DNA from: JBCBSZ01 sp039185015
GTDB taxonomy: Bacteria > Actinomycetota > Acidimicrobiia > Acidimicrobiales > Poriferisodalaceae
Assembly: GCA_039185015.1 (NCBI GenBank)
Contig: JBCDAU010000004.1
Span: 143,758 to 207,757, forward strand
Length of the DNA: 64,000 nt
Direction of reading: 5' to 3'
Part shown: one piece after another, positions 15,833 to 24,503 of the stretch
Layout of the letters: each line of letters opens with the position of its first letter
How positions within the stretch are numbered: position 1 is the first letter of the stretch
Translations under genes and position numbers: made by a program
Notes under the pieces: generated by a model
Told to the model about the DNA's origin: nothing
The model's database searches: none
The model's input: only the letters and a program-made list of their open reading frames with translations

Positions 15833-16750
15833 TCAGGCGGCGGGAGTTCGTGGCGGACCGGCCACGATCCGGGCCGATCGGTCGTCGACCACCGGCTCGC
15901 GGCCGGCGAGCACGAGGCCGACGATGATCGTGGCGACGCCGATCCACCCGAACCAGGCGAGCCGCTCACCGAGCACCACCACGGCGGCGAGCGCCGCCGT
16001 CAGCGGTTCGGCCAGCGTCAGCGTCACGGCCGTCGAGGTCGACAACGACCGCAAGCCCCAGCCGTAGAGCACGTAGGCCACGCCGACGGTCAGGATCCCC
16101 AGGTGGGCCGCCATCAGCGCTCCGGAGGGCTCGGTCAGCCAACCGCTCGGCTCGATCACGAGCAACGGCGACAGCGCCGCCGCTCCGACGGAGAACTGCC
16201 ACGCCAACGCCTCGGTCGAGTGCACGCCGCGCTCGATCAGCGTCTTGGTGGCGATGGCGTAGAGGGCGTAGCCGAAGCCAGCGCTGAGCGACGCGGCGAT
16301 CCCGAGCGGGCTGAAGGTCGCGGCTCCCCCACGACCGGCGACGACGACCACACCGCCGACGACCATCACGATGGTGACGATCGCCCACCAGCGCGTCGGG
16401 CGCCGACCGAACCACATCCACTGCAGGAGTCCGGCGAAGACCGGCCCGCTGGCGAGCGCCACGATCGTCCCGAGCGCCACGCCGGATCGCTCGGTCCCGA
16501 CGAAGAAGCCCGGCTGGTACACCGCGACGCCGAGGGCGCCGACGGCGATCACCCGGTGATGGCGCCGGAGCGCCACCAGACGAGGCGGCCGGCGAGCGAA
16601 CAGCCAGAGCACCACGGACCCGATGGCGATCCGCCAGGTGCCCACGCCGAGGGGCGTCGCAGCGTCGGGACCGAGCTCCTGCGCCGTGCCGGTGGTCCCG
16701 AACAACGCGGCCGCGGCGACCACCGCCCAGACCGCGCTCCGTCTCGTCAC
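15833..16750 (-). CDS. EamA/DMT-superfamily transporter
   Basis: A 305-residue ten-helix drug/metabolite exporter with two EamA repeats (GTWRIAIGSVVLWLFARRP early, LAEPLTAALAAVVVLGERL at the end of repeat two). Export of an amino acid or small metabolite is typical for the family; the substrate is unknown. It reads from a GTG and lies between the HDOD and PilZ genes on the same strand. Confidence 0.87.
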   Translation of the reverse strand: MTRRSAVWAVVAAAALFGTTGTAQELGPDAATPLGVGTWRIAIGSVVLWLFARRPPRLVALRRHHRVIAVGALGVAVYQPGFFVGTERSGVALGTIVALASGPVFAGLLQWMWFGRRPTRWWAIVTIVMVVGGVVVVAGRGGAATFSPLGIAASLSAGFGYALYAIATKTLIERGVHSTEALAWQFSVGAAALSPLLVIEPSGWLTEPSGALMAAHLGILTVGVAYVLYGWGLRSLSTSTAVTLTLAEPLTAALAAVVVLGERLAWFGWIGVATIIVGLVLAGREPVVDDRSARIVAGPPRTPAA

Positions 16751-16795
16751 CGAGCGAGTCTGCCATCGACCGGCACGTCGCCAGCCGGACGTGAG

Positions 16796-17686
16796 CTAGA
16801 GCCCGATGACGGTGGCGGCCTGCTCGGCCGACTCGAGGGCGCGATGGGCGACGTCGTGGAGCTCGGCCGCCGTCATCTCCACGGAGTCCGGGAGGTGCGG
16901 GACGAGCAGTTGCCCGATGGTCCGGACGTCGAGGCGGCCCTCGTTGGCACCCGGAAGCGCCGAGGGGAAGAGGGCGAGGTCGACGAAGTGCACCAGCCGA
17001 ACGAGCCGGACGACCTCGACCGGGACCTTGTCCGGGAACTCGCGCTCGTGGTGGAGCGCAGCGACCATCGTGATCGAGGAGGGCAGGCCCCACTGGCGGC
17101 ACGCGACGGCGGCGATCTCGGTGTGGGCGAGACCGCACACCGATCGCTCCTCGCGGATCAGGTCGTCGGGCGACGCCCACCCGCCTTCGTCGATCCGACG
17201 CAGCTCGTCCGGCGCTTCCTGGAAGAGCACGAACCGTCCGATGTCGTGGACGAGGCCGGCGGTGTAGGCCGCGCCCGGGTCGACACCCCAGCCGTCGCAC
17301 GCCGAGGCCAGCTCGCGGCAACCCGCCGCGGTCTGCAGACCGTGGAGCCAGAGGCTGCGCTCCCACGGATCGCGGGGCACGAACATGTGGGTGAGCCCCA
17401 CCGCCATGACCATCGAGACCGCCTGGCGGGGACCCAGCCGAGTGACCGCGTCGCGCAAGGAGGTCATCGGCATGGCCGGCGCGCTGGCGCTCGAGTTCGC
17501 CGCGGAGAGGACGCGGGCAGCGAAGTTCGGGTCGGCTTCGAGGACCGTGAGCAGCTCGTCGACGTAGTCGTCGGAGCCCGGATCGAGTTGCATCAGCGCC
17601 GTCACGGCGGACGGCAGACTCGGCAGCTGATCGAGACGCTGCCTCAGTCGATCCCGCATGCCGGCGTCGAACTCGGTGAAGACCAC
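16796..17686 (-). CDS. HDOD-domain signalling protein
   Basis: A 296-residue protein made almost entirely of an HDOD domain. It starts with LPSLPSAVTALMQL, continues with the helical core ARVLSAANSS and DAVTRLG, and retains an HD motif (GLVHDIGRFVLF), HTEIAAVACRQWGLP and ALHHE. HDOD proteins are usually non-hydrolytic relatives of HD-GYP proteins acting in signalling; here the HDIG residues remain, so residual metal binding is possible. The GTG start has AGGAGG unusually close (2 nt), so the start is uncertain. Confidence 0.87.
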   Translation of the reverse strand: MVFTEFDAGMRDRLRQRLDQLPSLPSAVTALMQLDPGSDDYVDELLTVLEADPNFAARVLSAANSSASAPAMPMTSLRDAVTRLGPRQAVSMVMAVGLTHMFVPRDPWERSLWLHGLQTAAGCRELASACDGWGVDPGAAYTAGLVHDIGRFVLFQEAPDELRRIDEGGWASPDDLIREERSVCGLAHTEIAAVACRQWGLPSSITMVAALHHEREFPDKVPVEVVRLVRLVHFVDLALFPSALPGANEGRLDVRTIGQLLVPHLPDSVEMTAAELHDVAHRALESAEQAATVIGL

Positions 17687-17718
17687 ACCCTCCTTGTCGG
17701 CAGCTCAGACGACCGAGT

Positions 17719-18108
17719 TCAGTCCTGGCCCCGCTCGCGGCCGAGACGGCGGAGCTGTGTGGCGATGTAGGGCCGGGCCCGACGCTGACCACCCCGCGCT
17801 GCGATGGCGGTGCGGAGCGCCTCGAGCTGGACGACGATCCGATCACGGTCGGCAGGCCAACCGCGGTCGTCGCAGGTCCGGAGCCAGACGTCCGGTGCCT
17901 GGTGGCCCCGCTGCGAGTTGCAGCGACGGCAGGCGGCGAGCTCGTTCTCGATCCAGCTCGGCCCACCCTTGATGCGGGGGACGAGGTGCTCGGTGGTCGG
18001 GATGATCAACCGGCCGTCGAAGTCCCTCGCGCACCACACGCACCGGGCACCGTCGCGCTCGAGGATGCGCTCGAGTCGGGCGGCCCGTCCGAGCTGACGT
18101 TCGTCCAC
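17719..18108 (-). CDS. HNH endonuclease-like protein
   Basis: A 129-residue single-domain HNH nuclease. CVWC and CRRC would bind a structural zinc; the catalytic segment is TTEHLVPRIKGG followed by WIENELAACRRCNSQRG. Such small HNH proteins are common in actinobacterial chromosomes and have no settled role. It sits 32 nt upstream of the HDOD gene and 17 nt downstream of the SprA-like gene, so it is likely co-transcribed with both. Confidence 0.85.
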   Translation of the reverse strand: MDERQLGRAARLERILERDGARCVWCARDFDGRLIIPTTEHLVPRIKGGPSWIENELAACRRCNSQRGHQAPDVWLRTCDDRGWPADRDRIVVQLEALRTAIAARGGQRRARPYIATQLRRLGRERGQD

Positions 18109-18125
18109 GCCACCGACGATAGAGA

Positions 18126-19160
18126 TCAGGCGATGGCCACGACCGAGGACGGCTGCGGCTCCTCGCCGGAGGTCTCGTAGCGGGCGCGGACACGGTCGAT
18201 GAACCCGCCACCGGTCTGATCCTGCGGGCCCGCAGTGGTCTCGGGAGCAGCAGACGCGGCCGGGGCGAGCGGCTCGCCGGCCGGCGCGTCGCCACCCGTC
18301 GTCGGTTCGGACTGGGCAGCGGCGATCGTCGATGCGTCCGACCCGCCCTCGCCGGAGGACACCCCGAGCTCGACAGCGGCGATCGTCGACCCGCCCGACC
18401 CGCCCTCATCGGAGGAGTCCGCAGACCCGCCGGTCGCAGCGGTACGGTCCTCGTCGCCCTCTGCGCCCTCCATCCGCTCCTGGGCCAGCTCCGCGCGGGC
18501 CTGGGCCGCCGTCTGCGCAGCGGATGCGGCGACCGCTCGATCGGCACCGGACGGCTCGGCCGGTGCAAGGGCAGCCGCCCGAACCTGCATCATCTTCATG
18601 ATGGTGGCCTGGGGATCGTCCTCGGGAGAGGTGTCGATACCGACCTCGCCGCCGACGGCGTAACGACGACCGTCGGGACCGGATTGGTAGCTGTAGGTCG
18701 GGCCGCTCGTCACGTGCGCGCCGCCGGCGGCGACGTGGGCCATCTCGTGAGCCCGCACCTCGGCGTCGCGGGCCTTCATCTCCCGGACGACCTGCTCCTG
18801 CTCCGTGGTCAGCTCACCCTGCTCGACCTCGTCCTCATCCTCGGCACCGGGCCCTCGCTCGGATCCTTCGCCGTCCTCCCGCCCACCGCGTTCCGTGCTC
18901 TGCGGACCAAACGGAGTCGGGGCACCGACGGCCTCGCGCTCGGTGCCGGCCTGGGTGTCGGGACGATCCCGCTCCTCGCCCTCGGAGTCGGACCGGCTCT
19001 CACCACCGCGGGCGAGGACGACTCGGCGGCTGCCGTCGGACTCGTTGGTGCGGCCTCCGGCGACATCATCGGTCCGGCCGTCGCCGGCCTCGACGTTCAG
19101 CGGGCGCGGCTCGATCACGGGCGGCACGAAGCCGACAGCGCCGATCGCAGACACCGACAT
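18126..19160 (-). CDS. SprA-related (CJM1_0395 family) putative metalloprotease
   Basis: A 344-residue protein with a short conserved core between acidic, low-complexity arms. The core reads EVRAHEMAHVAAGGAHVTSG, with a HEMAH zinc-protease motif at 138-142, then PDGRRYAVGGEVGID. The rest is Glu/Asp/Ser/Gly-rich and probably disordered. The family is known from bacteria including Campylobacter; its substrates are unknown. The ATG was chosen from the GAAGGGA ribosome-binding site. It heads the minus-strand run HNH-HDOD-DMT-PilZ. Confidence 0.75.
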   Translation of the reverse strand: MSVSAIGAVGFVPPVIEPRPLNVEAGDGRTDDVAGGRTNESDGSRRVVLARGGESRSDSEGEERDRPDTQAGTEREAVGAPTPFGPQSTERGGREDGEGSERGPGAEDEDEVEQGELTTEQEQVVREMKARDAEVRAHEMAHVAAGGAHVTSGPTYSYQSGPDGRRYAVGGEVGIDTSPEDDPQATIMKMMQVRAAALAPAEPSGADRAVAASAAQTAAQARAELAQERMEGAEGDEDRTAATGGSADSSDEGGSGGSTIAAVELGVSSGEGGSDASTIAAAQSEPTTGGDAPAGEPLAPAASAAPETTAGPQDQTGGGFIDRVRARYETSGEEPQPSSVVAIA

Positions 19161-19202
19161 GGCGTCCCTTCGGCAGACCGCACCGGGTTCTTGAGGCGAC
19201 CG

Positions 19203-19208
19203 TAGGCT
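19203..19208 (+). promoter_or_regulatory. putative -10 box (TAGGCT) of gluQ
   Basis: TAnnnT with a 9 nt spacer to the ATG; near-leaderless geometry. Confidence 0.4.
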
Positions 19209-19217
19209 CGTCGCACG

Positions 19218-20141
19218 ATGGCGACCGGCCGATTCGCTCCGAGCCCCACCGGGCCGCTGCACGTCGGCAACCTTCGCACGGCGCTCCTGGCCTGGTTGTT
19301 CGCCCGGTCGTCAGGCGGACGGCACCTCCTGCGCTTCGAGGACCTCGACGCGGCGACGGCCCGACCCGAGCACGAGGCGGATCAGCAGCGGGACCTGGCG
19401 ACGCTCGGACTCGACTGGGACGGCGAGGTCGTCCGGCAGAGCGATCGGTTCGACCACTACCGCGACGCGCTCCGTCAGCTCGACGCGACCGACCGGATCT
19501 ACCCCTGCTACTGCACCCGGCGGGAGATCCGCGAGGCGGCGAGTGCCCCGCACGGGGACCTCCCCGACGGCGCGTACCCGGGGACCTGCCGTCGGTTGAC
19601 CGCCGCGGAGCGACGGCGACGGGAGGCATCCGGCCGGCGCCCGGCGTTGCGGCTGCGGGCCGACGGCGAGCGCCGTCGGTTCGTCGACCGCGTGCTCGGC
19701 CCCGTCGAGGCGATGGTCGACGACTTCGTCGTCCAGCGGGGCGACGGCACGCCGGCCTACCAGGTGGCGGTCGTGGTCGACGACGACACCCAGGGGGTCG
19801 AGGAGGTCGTGCGGGGCGACGACCTCGCCGGCTCCACGCCCCGGCAGCTGCTGGTGGCCGAGCTCCTCGGGATCGAGCCGCCGACGTACGCCCACGTACC
19901 CCTGGCGCTCAACCGCGACGGCGCACGCCTCGCAAAGCGGGACGGGGCCGTGACGATGACCGAGCTGGCCGCCGTCGGCGTCGAATCCTCGGAGGTGCTC
20001 GCCCACCTCGCACGGAGCCTCGGTCTGTCCGGACCCGGTGAGCGGCCGACCGTCGCCGACCTGCTGGAGCGCTTCGACCCCGCAGCGGTGCCGACCGAGC
20101 CCTGGATCCTGGACCCCGACGACCTCCTCACCCCGCCCTGA
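19218..20141 (+). CDS. gluQ: glutamyl-Q tRNA(Asp) synthetase
   Basis: A 307-residue truncated glutamyl-tRNA synthetase paralogue that glutamylates queuosine in tRNA(Asp). It has the class I HIGH motif as HVGN (15-18), a Cys zinc cluster (YPCYCTRR with a later PGTC) and the KMSKS equivalent LAKRDGA. The anticodon-binding domain of true GluRS is missing, and the length is as expected for GluQRS. It converges 3 nt from the small membrane protein gene. Confidence 0.93.
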   Translation: MATGRFAPSPTGPLHVGNLRTALLAWLFARSSGGRHLLRFEDLDAATARPEHEADQQRDLATLGLDWDGEVVRQSDRFDHYRDALRQLDATDRIYPCYCTRREIREAASAPHGDLPDGAYPGTCRRLTAAERRRREASGRRPALRLRADGERRRFVDRVLGPVEAMVDDFVVQRGDGTPAYQVAVVVDDDTQGVEEVVRGDDLAGSTPRQLLVAELLGIEPPTYAHVPLALNRDGARLAKRDGAVTMTELAAVGVESSEVLAHLARSLGLSGPGERPTVADLLERFDPAAVPTEPWILDPDDLLTPP

Positions 20142-20144
20142 GCG

Positions 20145-20477
20145 TTACTCCCCGGCCACCGCCGGGGCGGGTTCCGGAGCATCGTCCGCCGCGGTCGCGC
20201 GACCAGCGGCAAAGGCTCCGATCGCCAGGACCGCGATCAGCAGGAGCATCACCGGGAGCCACTTCTTGGTCTCGTCCTGGACCTTCTGGGCGGCGTACCG
20301 GATTCCGCCGAACACGGCGAGGAAGAGAAAGAGCCCCAGCGCCAACGGCAGCACCACGTGCCATGGGCTCCCCCATCGCTCACCCTGATCGATCGCCGAC
20401 TGGAAGAGGTCGAGCACGGGCTGCCACGGATCAGGTCCTGCGTCATTCGACGACTCGCCACCCACCACACCGAACAT
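20145..20477 (-). CDS. small two-helix membrane protein
   Basis: A 110-residue protein with two hydrophobic helices (LPLALGLFLFLAVFGG about 51-66 and WLPVMLLLIAVLAIGAF about 79-96), a charged linker and a Pro/Ala-rich tail. No family recognised. The sequence WYVG precedes the chosen ATG, so a GTG two codons earlier is an alternative. A TAGCGT box lies 14 nt before the ATG. Confidence 0.65.
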   Translation of the reverse strand: MFGVVGGESSNDAGPDPWQPVLDLFQSAIDQGERWGSPWHVVLPLALGLFLFLAVFGGIRYAAQKVQDETKKWLPVMLLLIAVLAIGAFAAGRATAADDAPEPAPAVAGE

Positions 20478-20533
20478 GCCCACGTACCAGACGCTAGGTG
20501 GCGACCTCCGGCGACACGCGGACCTGGCGCCGG

Positions 20534-21442
20534 CTACCAGCCGTGGGCGGCGGCGCCGGCCTGGTTCGCCCACGCCCACGACATCGCCGCGGTCGAGCGG
20601 ACGGCAGCGAGCCGACCGACGCGGTCCACGAGGATGAGGCCTCCCGTGCCGCCGTAGCGATCGACGACCTCCTCCATCGCACCCAGGGCGGCGAACGACG
20701 CATCGGCGCCGAGGCGGCACGCCTCGCCGGCGAACCGCGCGGTGCCGGCCCGCAGGAACGCCTCCCCCGTCCCCGTTGCCGAGATGGCGGCGGAGCGGTC
20801 GTCCGCCCAGGTCCCGGCCCCGACGACCGGCGTGTCGCCGATCCGGCCGGGCCGTTGCCCGACGAGTCCGCCGGTGCTGGTCGCCGCGGCCAGGTGCCCG
20901 GCGGCATCCAGGGCCACGGCACCGACGGTGTCGAGCCCGTCGGCCTCGATCGGCTCGCCGAGGTGCGCGTGGAGGCGCGCGATCGAGCGAGGCGTCCGCA
21001 TCTCGGCCAACGACGACTCCTCGCAGCCCGCGCTCCGGGCGAGCTCGGCAGCGCCGTCGCCGGTCAGCAGGACGTGGCGGCGATCCTCCAGAACGGCTCG
21101 TGCGGCGCGAATCGGGTTCCGGAACGGTGGCAGCGCAGCGACTCCGCCGGCACGGAGGCCGGTGCCCTCCATGACCGAGGCGTCGAGCTCGAGGCCGCCA
21201 CCCTCGTGGAGCGCTCCGCCGGTGCCGGCGTTGAAGCGCGGGTCGTCCTCGAGCACGACCACGGCGGCGATCGCCGCGTCGAGCGCATGCCCGCCCTGGC
21301 GCAGCACCGCAGCCCCCGCCGCGGCGGCGGTCGCGCACCCCTCGGCGAGCTCGTCCGCCTCACCGACGCGGGCTCCGGCACCGCCGTGGACGAGCACGAC
21401 GGGGCTCGCGACGGCGTCGACCAACGATTCGAGCCCGGACAT
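20534..21442 (-). CDS. isoaspartyl peptidase/L-asparaginase (Ntn hydrolase)
   Basis: A 302-residue type 2 asparaginase that would self-cleave before Thr172 (GLDTVGAVAL), exposing the N-terminal nucleophile Thr. The alpha-chain signature LVHGGAGA and the beta-chain GTGEAFLRAG are present. These enzymes repair or degrade isoaspartyl dipeptides. Translation from an upstream start would add 17 residues; the inner ATG matches where homology begins. Confidence 0.9.
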   Translation of the reverse strand: MSGLESLVDAVASPVVLVHGGAGARVGEADELAEGCATAAAAGAAVLRQGGHALDAAIAAVVVLEDDPRFNAGTGGALHEGGGLELDASVMEGTGLRAGGVAALPPFRNPIRAARAVLEDRRHVLLTGDGAAELARSAGCEESSLAEMRTPRSIARLHAHLGEPIEADGLDTVGAVALDAAGHLAAATSTGGLVGQRPGRIGDTPVVGAGTWADDRSAAISATGTGEAFLRAGTARFAGEACRLGADASFAALGAMEEVVDRYGGTGGLILVDRVGRLAAVRSTAAMSWAWANQAGAAAHGW

Positions 21443-21522
21443 GACCGAAGTCTGCACCCCCGCCGTGCCCTGCCGACGGAATCGGTGCGACACTGGTCCG
21501 ACGAACCACCGGGGAGGTCGCG

Positions 21523-21654
21523 ATGGAACTGGGCAAGGTCGTGGATGTCGTCGAGACGCGGCGCCGGGCCGTCGAGGTCCCCGAGGAGCTGCAGGCCCCG
21601 GATCCGACGCCTGCAGAGGTCGATGAGGACGTCACCACCCCCCGCATGAGCTGA
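21523..21654 (+). CDS. 43-residue small protein
   Basis: A short frame starting MELGKVVDVVETRR and ending DEDVTTPRMS; acidic, no membrane segment, no family recognised. GGGGAGG lies 6-7 nt before the ATG and the stop is one base before the GTG of the next gene, which argues that it is translated as the first gene of a three-gene operon. Confidence 0.5.
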   Translation: MELGKVVDVVETRRRAVEVPEELQAPDPTPAEVDEDVTTPRMS

Positions 21655-21655
21655 G

Positions 21656-22630
21656 GTGGAGCCGGGCGACGAGCTCGACCCGCTGGTCGCCACCAAGCGG
21701 TGCCGACTGGGGTTGGTCGACGGGCGACCGGGCCTTCGTCCCGCCGTGCGGGGCACCTTCTTCCGCGCCAGCAGCCGGGCGACCTGCGGTGAGGGCCACG
21801 TCCACCGCGTCCCGGAGCCGAACTGCACGTGCGGCTTCTACGCGCTGCACGACTCCGACGAGCTCGCCGACCGCCTCGGACCGTGGCGTCCGGAGGAGGT
21901 CGAGCTGGACGTCGAGCTGACCGGCCGGGTCGTCGTCCACGAGAAGGGCCTGCGGGGCGAGGAGCAGACCGTCCTCGGCGTCCGCGTCCACCCGATGTGC
22001 GCGCTCTGCACGTCACGCACGCCCCGCCCGACCGTGGTCGTCGGGCGCGTCGACTCCGGCCGACGAGCCGACTGGGACGGGCTGCTCCCCCTGTGCGACC
22101 TCCATGCCACGGCCGCCTCCGAGCTGTGGACGATGGCCGGATTGGCCGCTGCCCTCGAAACCGAGGTCATCGTCGACCATGGAGCCAGCCGGGCACAGCC
22201 CAGCCGACGCCTGACCTCCCGCACCCGCCTGCGCATGGCGGTCGGGGCCACGATCGCCGCGGCATACCTCGTGCTCGGTCTCATCGTCGCCATCCGCGGA
22301 GTCCGGGTCGTCGATCCACCCGAGCCGCAGGTTGCCGAGGCCCGCCAGCTCGCCGACGACCTCGCCGTCGCCATCAGCGGCACCGAGACCGACGTCGACC
22401 TCCTCATCGCCGAGGCCCGGACCGTCGCCGAGGCCAGCCTCGACCGGACCGACGTGATGCTGACCGCCTCGCTGGGCGGCGGGGTGCTCGTGCGGGTCGA
22501 TCTCGGCGACATCTGCGTGATCCGGGCCGAGAACGAGACCTCCGCCGCGACCTCGATCACCGAGGACGGTCCGTGTCCCGAGCCCGTGCCGACGCCGGGC
22601 GACTTCCTCGCCGGGGACGGATCCGGATGA
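21656..22630 (+). CDS. cysteine-motif membrane protein of unknown function
   Basis: A 324-residue protein. The N-terminal half contains paired cysteines (ATCGEGH, NCTCGFYAL, MCALC, LPLCDLH) suggesting one or two zinc sites. A single membrane helix (TIAAAYLVLGLIVAIRG) lies near residues 200-216, and an extracytoplasmic C-terminal domain of ~100 residues follows. The CTCGFYAL pattern recurs in actinobacterial hypothetical proteins. Its TGA overlaps the ATG of the nucleosidase gene (ATGA). Confidence 0.65.
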   Translation: MEPGDELDPLVATKRCRLGLVDGRPGLRPAVRGTFFRASSRATCGEGHVHRVPEPNCTCGFYALHDSDELADRLGPWRPEEVELDVELTGRVVVHEKGLRGEEQTVLGVRVHPMCALCTSRTPRPTVVVGRVDSGRRADWDGLLPLCDLHATAASELWTMAGLAAALETEVIVDHGASRAQPSRRLTSRTRLRMAVGATIAAAYLVLGLIVAIRGVRVVDPPEPQVAEARQLADDLAVAISGTETDVDLLIAEARTVAEASLDRTDVMLTASLGGGVLVRVDLGDICVIRAENETSAATSITEDGPCPEPVPTPGDFLAGDGSG

Positions 22631-23358
22631 TCGGCACGGTCCTCGTCGTCGTCGCCATGCGAGCCGAGGCGCAGCCGATCGTCGACCGGCTCGGGCTCGA
22701 GCCGGTCGACGGCGTCCCGGCGGGGTTGCCCTTCGCCTGGCACGCCGGTTCGGTCGGTGGTCTGCAGGTCGCCGTGACGACCAACGGCATCGACCCGCGG
22801 CACGGCGTGGACAACATCGCCACGCAGCCGGCTGCGCTCAACACCTACGTCAGCATCGACCGGTGGGCGCCCGATCTGGTCCTCACCGCCGGCACCGCCG
22901 GGGGGTGGGCGGCCCGGGGCGCCGACATCGGCGACGTCTATCTGTCCGGTGGCGATCTCGTCTTCCACGATCGCCGGATCGGCATCCCGGCCTTCGACGA
23001 GTACGGCCACGGCCGCTATCCGACCGTCGACGCCGCCGGGCTGGCCGCTCGGCTGGCCCTCAAGACCGGCGTCGTCACGACATCGAACAGCCTCGACGAC
23101 CCCGAGCCCGACCGGTCGATCATGCGGGCGCACGGCGCTGACGTGAAGGAGATGGAGGCCGCTGCGGTCGGCTGGGTCACCTGGCTGCTCGGTGTGCCAG
23201 TGATGGCGGTGAAGGCCATCACCGACCTGGTCGATCACCACACCGAGACCGCCGAGCAGTTCCAGGCGAACCTCGCGATGGCCACGGATCGGCTGTCCGA
23301 TGCGGTCACCGCCGTGCTGTCCGACATCGACGGGCGCACGGTCGCCGAGCTCGCCTGA
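22627..23358 (+). CDS. 5'-methylthioadenosine/S-adenosylhomocysteine nucleosidase-like protein
   Basis: A 243-residue nucleoside phosphorylase-superfamily protein. It starts with VLVVVAMRAEAQPI, has the TAGTAGGW ribose/base pocket, and carries EMEAAAVGW with the general-acid Asp in AITDLVD. The NGIDPRHGVDNI segment resembles plant-type MTA nucleosidases. It would recycle methylthioadenosine, fitting the sulfur amino acid genes elsewhere in the window. It is translationally coupled to the preceding gene by ATGA. Confidence 0.85.
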   Translation: MIGTVLVVVAMRAEAQPIVDRLGLEPVDGVPAGLPFAWHAGSVGGLQVAVTTNGIDPRHGVDNIATQPAALNTYVSIDRWAPDLVLTAGTAGGWAARGADIGDVYLSGGDLVFHDRRIGIPAFDEYGHGRYPTVDAAGLAARLALKTGVVTTSNSLDDPEPDRSIMRAHGADVKEMEAAAVGWVTWLLGVPVMAVKAITDLVDHHTETAEQFQANLAMATDRLSDAVTAVLSDIDGRTVAELA

Positions 23359-23360
23359 GC

Positions 23361-24503
23361 TCAGCTCACCGCGATCACGCGCCGCAGCAGCAAACCGCCC
23401 ACGACGGCGGCGACGAGCACCACACCCATCGGTGCCCGTTCGTCGGTGAGGGCGACCGCCACGCCGGCGAGGGCCGGCATCGACGTCGCCCCGACGTTGC
23501 CCGCGATGAGCTGCCATCCCGACACACGAGGCGCGGCGACGATCCCGACACGGTCGGCCGTCGAGGCCATCAGCGTCGGGAACATCGGCGACAGCGCGAG
23601 GCCGACCAGCGCGGCCCCGGCGATGACGGTGACCCCGGGCAGCACGGTGACCGTGACGATCGCCCCGGCGAGGGCCAACGCCAGTACCGGGAGGTGCCGT
23701 GGGCCGACGCCCAGCGCACCGAGCAGGAGACGACCGATCGTCACCCCGCCCCAGAACCCACTGACGGCGAACCCGGCCACCTGGCCATCGATCTCTCGAG
23801 CGTCCTCGAGGTAGGTCGCCGTCCACTGCCCCATCGTCACCTCGATGCCGATGAAGGCATAGAGGGTCAGGAACGACAGCAGGACCGGTGCGGTCCGCCA
23901 CTCGACGGCGGCTGGCGACGCGGTCCGCTCCTCCGTCACGCCGCCTGGCCACCGGAGCCCGGGCCGCACGACGGCGAGCGCAGCGGCGCCGCAGACCACG
24001 GCAGCGACGACGTAGGCGAGCTGCCAACGATCGCCGATCGCGGCCAACGCTGGCCCGATCGTCGCGCCGATCCCGTAGCTCCCGGCGAGGAACCCGGCGA
24101 CGCCGACGCTGCCGACGGCGGCGATGAACCGAGCGCCCAGCGAGTCGAGGGCGCCCGAGGCGAGGCCGGCGACGAGCATGGCGGTGAGCAGGAGCGGCCA
24201 GCTCGGCGCGCTCGCGACGGCCAGCGACGCGGCGCCGAGCACGCCGATCGACACGGCGCCGGCGACACCGAAGCGAGCCCGGCGCAACAGCACGCCTCCG
24301 GACGCCGACATCGACAGTCGGCCGATCCCGTAGGCGGCACCGAGCAGGCCGAGGGCCGCGTTCGGTCGATCGAGCTGATCCCGGAGCGATGGCCAGGCGA
24401 CGCCGAGCATCGCGATCGGCATGGCGAAGCCGAGGTAGACCAACCCCATCGTCACCAGCGTGGGACGGTCGCCGGACCCACCCGACCGGGTGGGCTCGCT
24501 CAC
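23361..24503 (-). CDS. MFS transporter
   Basis: A 380-residue major facilitator with about 12 helices, resembling the FucP/YbjJ-like group (GIGRLSMSASGG motif between helices 2 and 3, GQWTATYLED in the middle). Substrate unknown. Its GTG start overlaps the stop of the sucrase/ferredoxin-like gene by 4 bp, so the two are co-transcribed. It converges 2 nt from the nucleosidase gene. Confidence 0.85.
   Translation of the reverse strand: MSEPTRSGGSGDRPTLVTMGLVYLGFAMPIAMLGVAWPSLRDQLDRPNAALGLLGAAYGIGRLSMSASGGVLLRRARFGVAGAVSIGVLGAASLAVASAPSWPLLLTAMLVAGLASGALDSLGARFIAAVGSVGVAGFLAGSYGIGATIGPALAAIGDRWQLAYVVAAVVCGAAALAVVRPGLRWPGGVTEERTASPAAVEWRTAPVLLSFLTLYAFIGIEVTMGQWTATYLEDAREIDGQVAGFAVSGFWGGVTIGRLLLGALGVGPRHLPVLALALAGAIVTVTVLPGVTVIAGAALVGLALSPMFPTLMASTADRVGIVAAPRVSGWQLIAGNVGATSMPALAGVAVALTDERAPMGVVLVAAVVGGLLLRRVIAVS

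Noticed and set aside
16798..17267. Plus-strand frames in the HDOD region
   Set aside because: They are complementary to the HDOD gene, which has clear family motifs and the proper strand context.
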